From the NCBI RefSeq assembly GCF_009818105.1, contig NZ_CP046564.1, positions 3,658,001 to 3,722,000 on the forward strand: DNA of 64,000 nt, read 5' to 3'. The notes below the pieces were generated by a model. The model did no database searches, had not been told where the DNA came from, and saw nothing but the letters and a program-made list of their open reading frames with translations. The position numbers were made by a program, and so were the translations under genes. This document shows, piece after piece, positions 62,734-64,000 of this stretch. This DNA comes from Bacillus sp. N1-1 (GTDB taxonomy: Bacteria > Bacillota > Bacilli > Bacillales > Guptibacillaceae). Position 1 is the stretch's first letter. The number at the start of each line of letters is the position of its first letter.

Positions 62734-63438
62734 TCAGCGCACCTTTACCCAACCTTTTTTGATTGCCTCTACGACAGCTTGCGTTCGGTCATTTACATTC
62801 ATCTTCTGCAAAATATTCGATACGTGGTTTTTTACTGTTTTCTCACTAATGTAAAGATCTTCACCGATCGAGCGATTGCTTTTTCCATCTGTAAGTAACT
62901 GGAGCACTTCACATTCTCGTCGTGTCAAAATGTGAAGTGGTTTGCGGTACTCCACTTCCTTATAACCAATTTGGGTAGATGGTCTTTTTCCTTCCGTAGC
63001 GAGACGACGGTACTCATTCACAAGATTATGCGTCACTTTTGGGTGAATGTAAGCTCCTCCAGAAGCGACAACTTTAACGGCTTCAACTAGCGAATTTGCA
63101 TCCATCTCTTTTAATAAATAGCCCGCAGCACCGGTCTTTACCGCGTGGGTTACGTACGTTTCGTCATCATGGATCGATAAAATAATCACCTTAGTCTCAG
63201 GCACTTGTTCGATCAGCTGTCTCGTAGCTTCAACGCCGTTTACATGTGGCATATTAATATCCATTAAAACAACATCAGGCTTATTTTCTTCAACAAGACG
63301 AAGCGCTTCGTCTCCATCATCACCTTCAGCAATCACTTCGAAATCATCTTCCATATCCAAAATACGCTTAACACCTTCGCGGAACAAGCGATGGTCATCT
63401 ATAATAATAATTTTAGTTTTGGTCTTTGCTGCATACAT
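62734..63438 (-). CDS. degU: Response regulator DegU
   Basis: NarL/FixJ-type regulator of exoenzymes, competence, motility and biofilm genes, phosphorylated by DegS. 234 residues. The receiver domain (about 8-125) has the acidic pair DDH near 15, phospho-Asp60 in [13 protein letters not shown], and a Lys in YLLKEMD. The LuxR-type HTH (about 165-230) has [18 protein letters not shown] and [14 protein letters not shown], nearly identical to B. subtilis DegU. The ATG is three bases after the degS stop and ten bases after AGGAGGG. One cluster with degS. Confidence 0.96.
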   Translation of the reverse strand: MYAAKTKTKIIIIDDHRLFREGVKRILDMEDDFEVIAEGDDGDEALRLVEENKPDVVLMDINMPHVNGVEATRQLIEQVPETKVIILSIHDDETYVTHAVKTGAAGYLLKEMDANSLVEAVKVVASGGAYIHPKVTHNLVNEYRRLATEGKRPSTQIGYKEVEYRKPLHILTRRECEVLQLLTDGKSNRSIGEDLYISEKTVKNHVSNILQKMNVNDRTQAVVEAIKKGWVKVR

Positions 63439-63441
63439 CTC

Positions 63442-64000
63442 TTACACGCCCTCCTGTTCATGTATCGGGATTCTTATCAGTATATATGTACCCTTGTTTG
63501 GCGTTGATTGAACCTGAATCGTTCCATTTAATAATCCGACACGTTCTTTCATTCCGATTAATCCAAATGATTGATCTTTACGTACGTTCACATCAAAACC
63601 GATTCCATTATCTTGAATGGTTACCACAATCTTATCACCGTCAAGTTTCAGGTCAACACTTATTTCAGTTGCTTCAGCATGCTTAAGAGCATTTTGAACG
63701 GCTTCTTGAACAAGTCGAAAAATAGCCGCTTCAAGGCGAACGTGAAGTCTCTGGATCCCCTCATCATAATCAAAGTAAATGGTTGCCTCTGATCGATCAT
63801 CTACTTTATTTAAATACTTTAACAATGTTGGCACTAAACCGAGGTCATCGAGCGCCATTGGACGAAGGTCATAAATAAGACGCCTAACTTCTTTTAACGC
63901 ATCCTCAATCAAAGATTTCATATCTTTGATTTCTTTGAACGCTTCATCTTTCCCCTTTTTCTCATAAATCCGTTCAATTAATTGTGATCGTAATAGTACA
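63442..64000 (-). CDS. degS: Sensor histidine kinase DegS (5' part beyond window)
   Basis: Cytoplasmic HisKA_3-type kinase that controls DegU. Only the C-terminal 185 codons are inside the window; the frame stays open to 64000 (beginning VLLRSQLIERIYEKKG), so the internal ATG at 63921 is not the start. After the dimerisation helices (EVRRLIYDLRPMALDDLGL), the ATPase motifs are clear: N-box QEAVQNALKHAEAT, G1 DNGIGFD, G2 SFGLIGMKERV. The phospho-accepting His lies outside. Assignment rests on this domain and on degU immediately downstream. Confidence 0.93.
   Translation of the reverse strand, partial: VLLRSQLIERIYEKKGKDEAFKEIKDMKSLIEDALKEVRRLIYDLRPMALDDLGLVPTLLKYLNKVDDRSEATIYFDYDEGIQRLHVRLEAAIFRLVQEAVQNALKHAEATEISVDLKLDGDKIVVTIQDNGIGFDVNVRKDQSFGLIGMKERVGLLNGTIQVQSTPNKGTYILIRIPIHEQEGV

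Noticed and set aside
63442..63921. A stand-alone 159-residue ATPase protein starting at 63921
   Set aside because: The frame remains open upstream to the window edge with DegS-like sequence, so this is the C-terminal part of degS.

Overview
The window is a chromosomal core region of a low-to-moderate GC Bacillota species of the family Bacillaceae. Evidence: AGGAGG-type ribosome binding sites, sigma-A promoters, and the Gram-positive regulators CggR, Crh, HprK, GlpP, CtsR, LexA/DinR and DegS-DegU. Gene order also follows the Bacillus subtilis trxB-yvcIJKL-crh, his, hprK-lgt-ppaX, uvrBA, minJ-ctpB, ftsEX and comF-degV-degU blocks. I cannot name the species. No phage, transposon, CRISPR array or defence island is visible.

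Layout. 1-6914: the lower-glycolysis operon cggR-gapA-pgk-tpiA-gpmI-eno (eno cut by the left edge), read leftwards from one sigma-A promoter followed by a textbook CggR operator. 6934-9829: a thioredoxin/glutaredoxin-like gene, rpoN, a small membrane protein, tRNA-Arg(CCG) and an unrecognised 131-residue protein. 9916-10578: clpP with a CtsR box. 10696-15893: crh, whiA, yvcK, rapZ, a Nudix gene and trxB. 15999-24473: a TPR/HTH protein, a tiny membrane protein and the complete hisZGDBHAF-IE operon. 24723-26705: a Ca2+/H+ antiporter and a methionine aminopeptidase. 26740-30687: hprK-lgt-yvoD-ppaX-yvoF. 30804-35905: the glycerol regulon glpP-F-K-D with two GlpP-type leader terminators and a cre site. 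36040-37857: yvlD, yvlB and a DUF4870 gene. 37968-44799: uvrA, uvrB, a TauE-like exporter, csbA and an acyl-CoA thioesterase. 44872-51536: a small Rok-like protein, minJ, ctpB, an M23 hydrolase, ftsX and ftsE. 51757-58279: cytochrome c-551, a YitT protein, prfB with its +1 frameshift, secA, hpf and a cold-shock gene. 58343-64000: comFC, comFA, degV, a secreted NlpC/P60 hydrolase, degU and degS (cut by the right edge).

How it works together. Carbon regulation dominates the left half. CggR gates glycolysis; HprK phosphorylates HPr/Crh on Ser46, and PpaX sits in the same operon; CcpA probably acts at glpF through a cre; GlpK keeps the HPr-phosphorylated His232. The right half is a cell-envelope and division module (MinJ, FtsEX with an EnvC-like hydrolase, CtpB, a WalR-boxed NlpC/P60 enzyme, SecA, DegSU) with competence genes.

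The window is mostly conserved core genome and I see no convincing unknown multi-gene system. The less ordinary items are the small Rok-like protein, the 45-codon gene at the end of the his operon, an orphan terminator with hairpins behind trxB, a structured crh leader, and several junctions where blocks contiguous in B. subtilis have been opened or joined. Many upstream-extended reading frames here are wrong; starts were reset using Shine-Dalgarno position, operators and family length.
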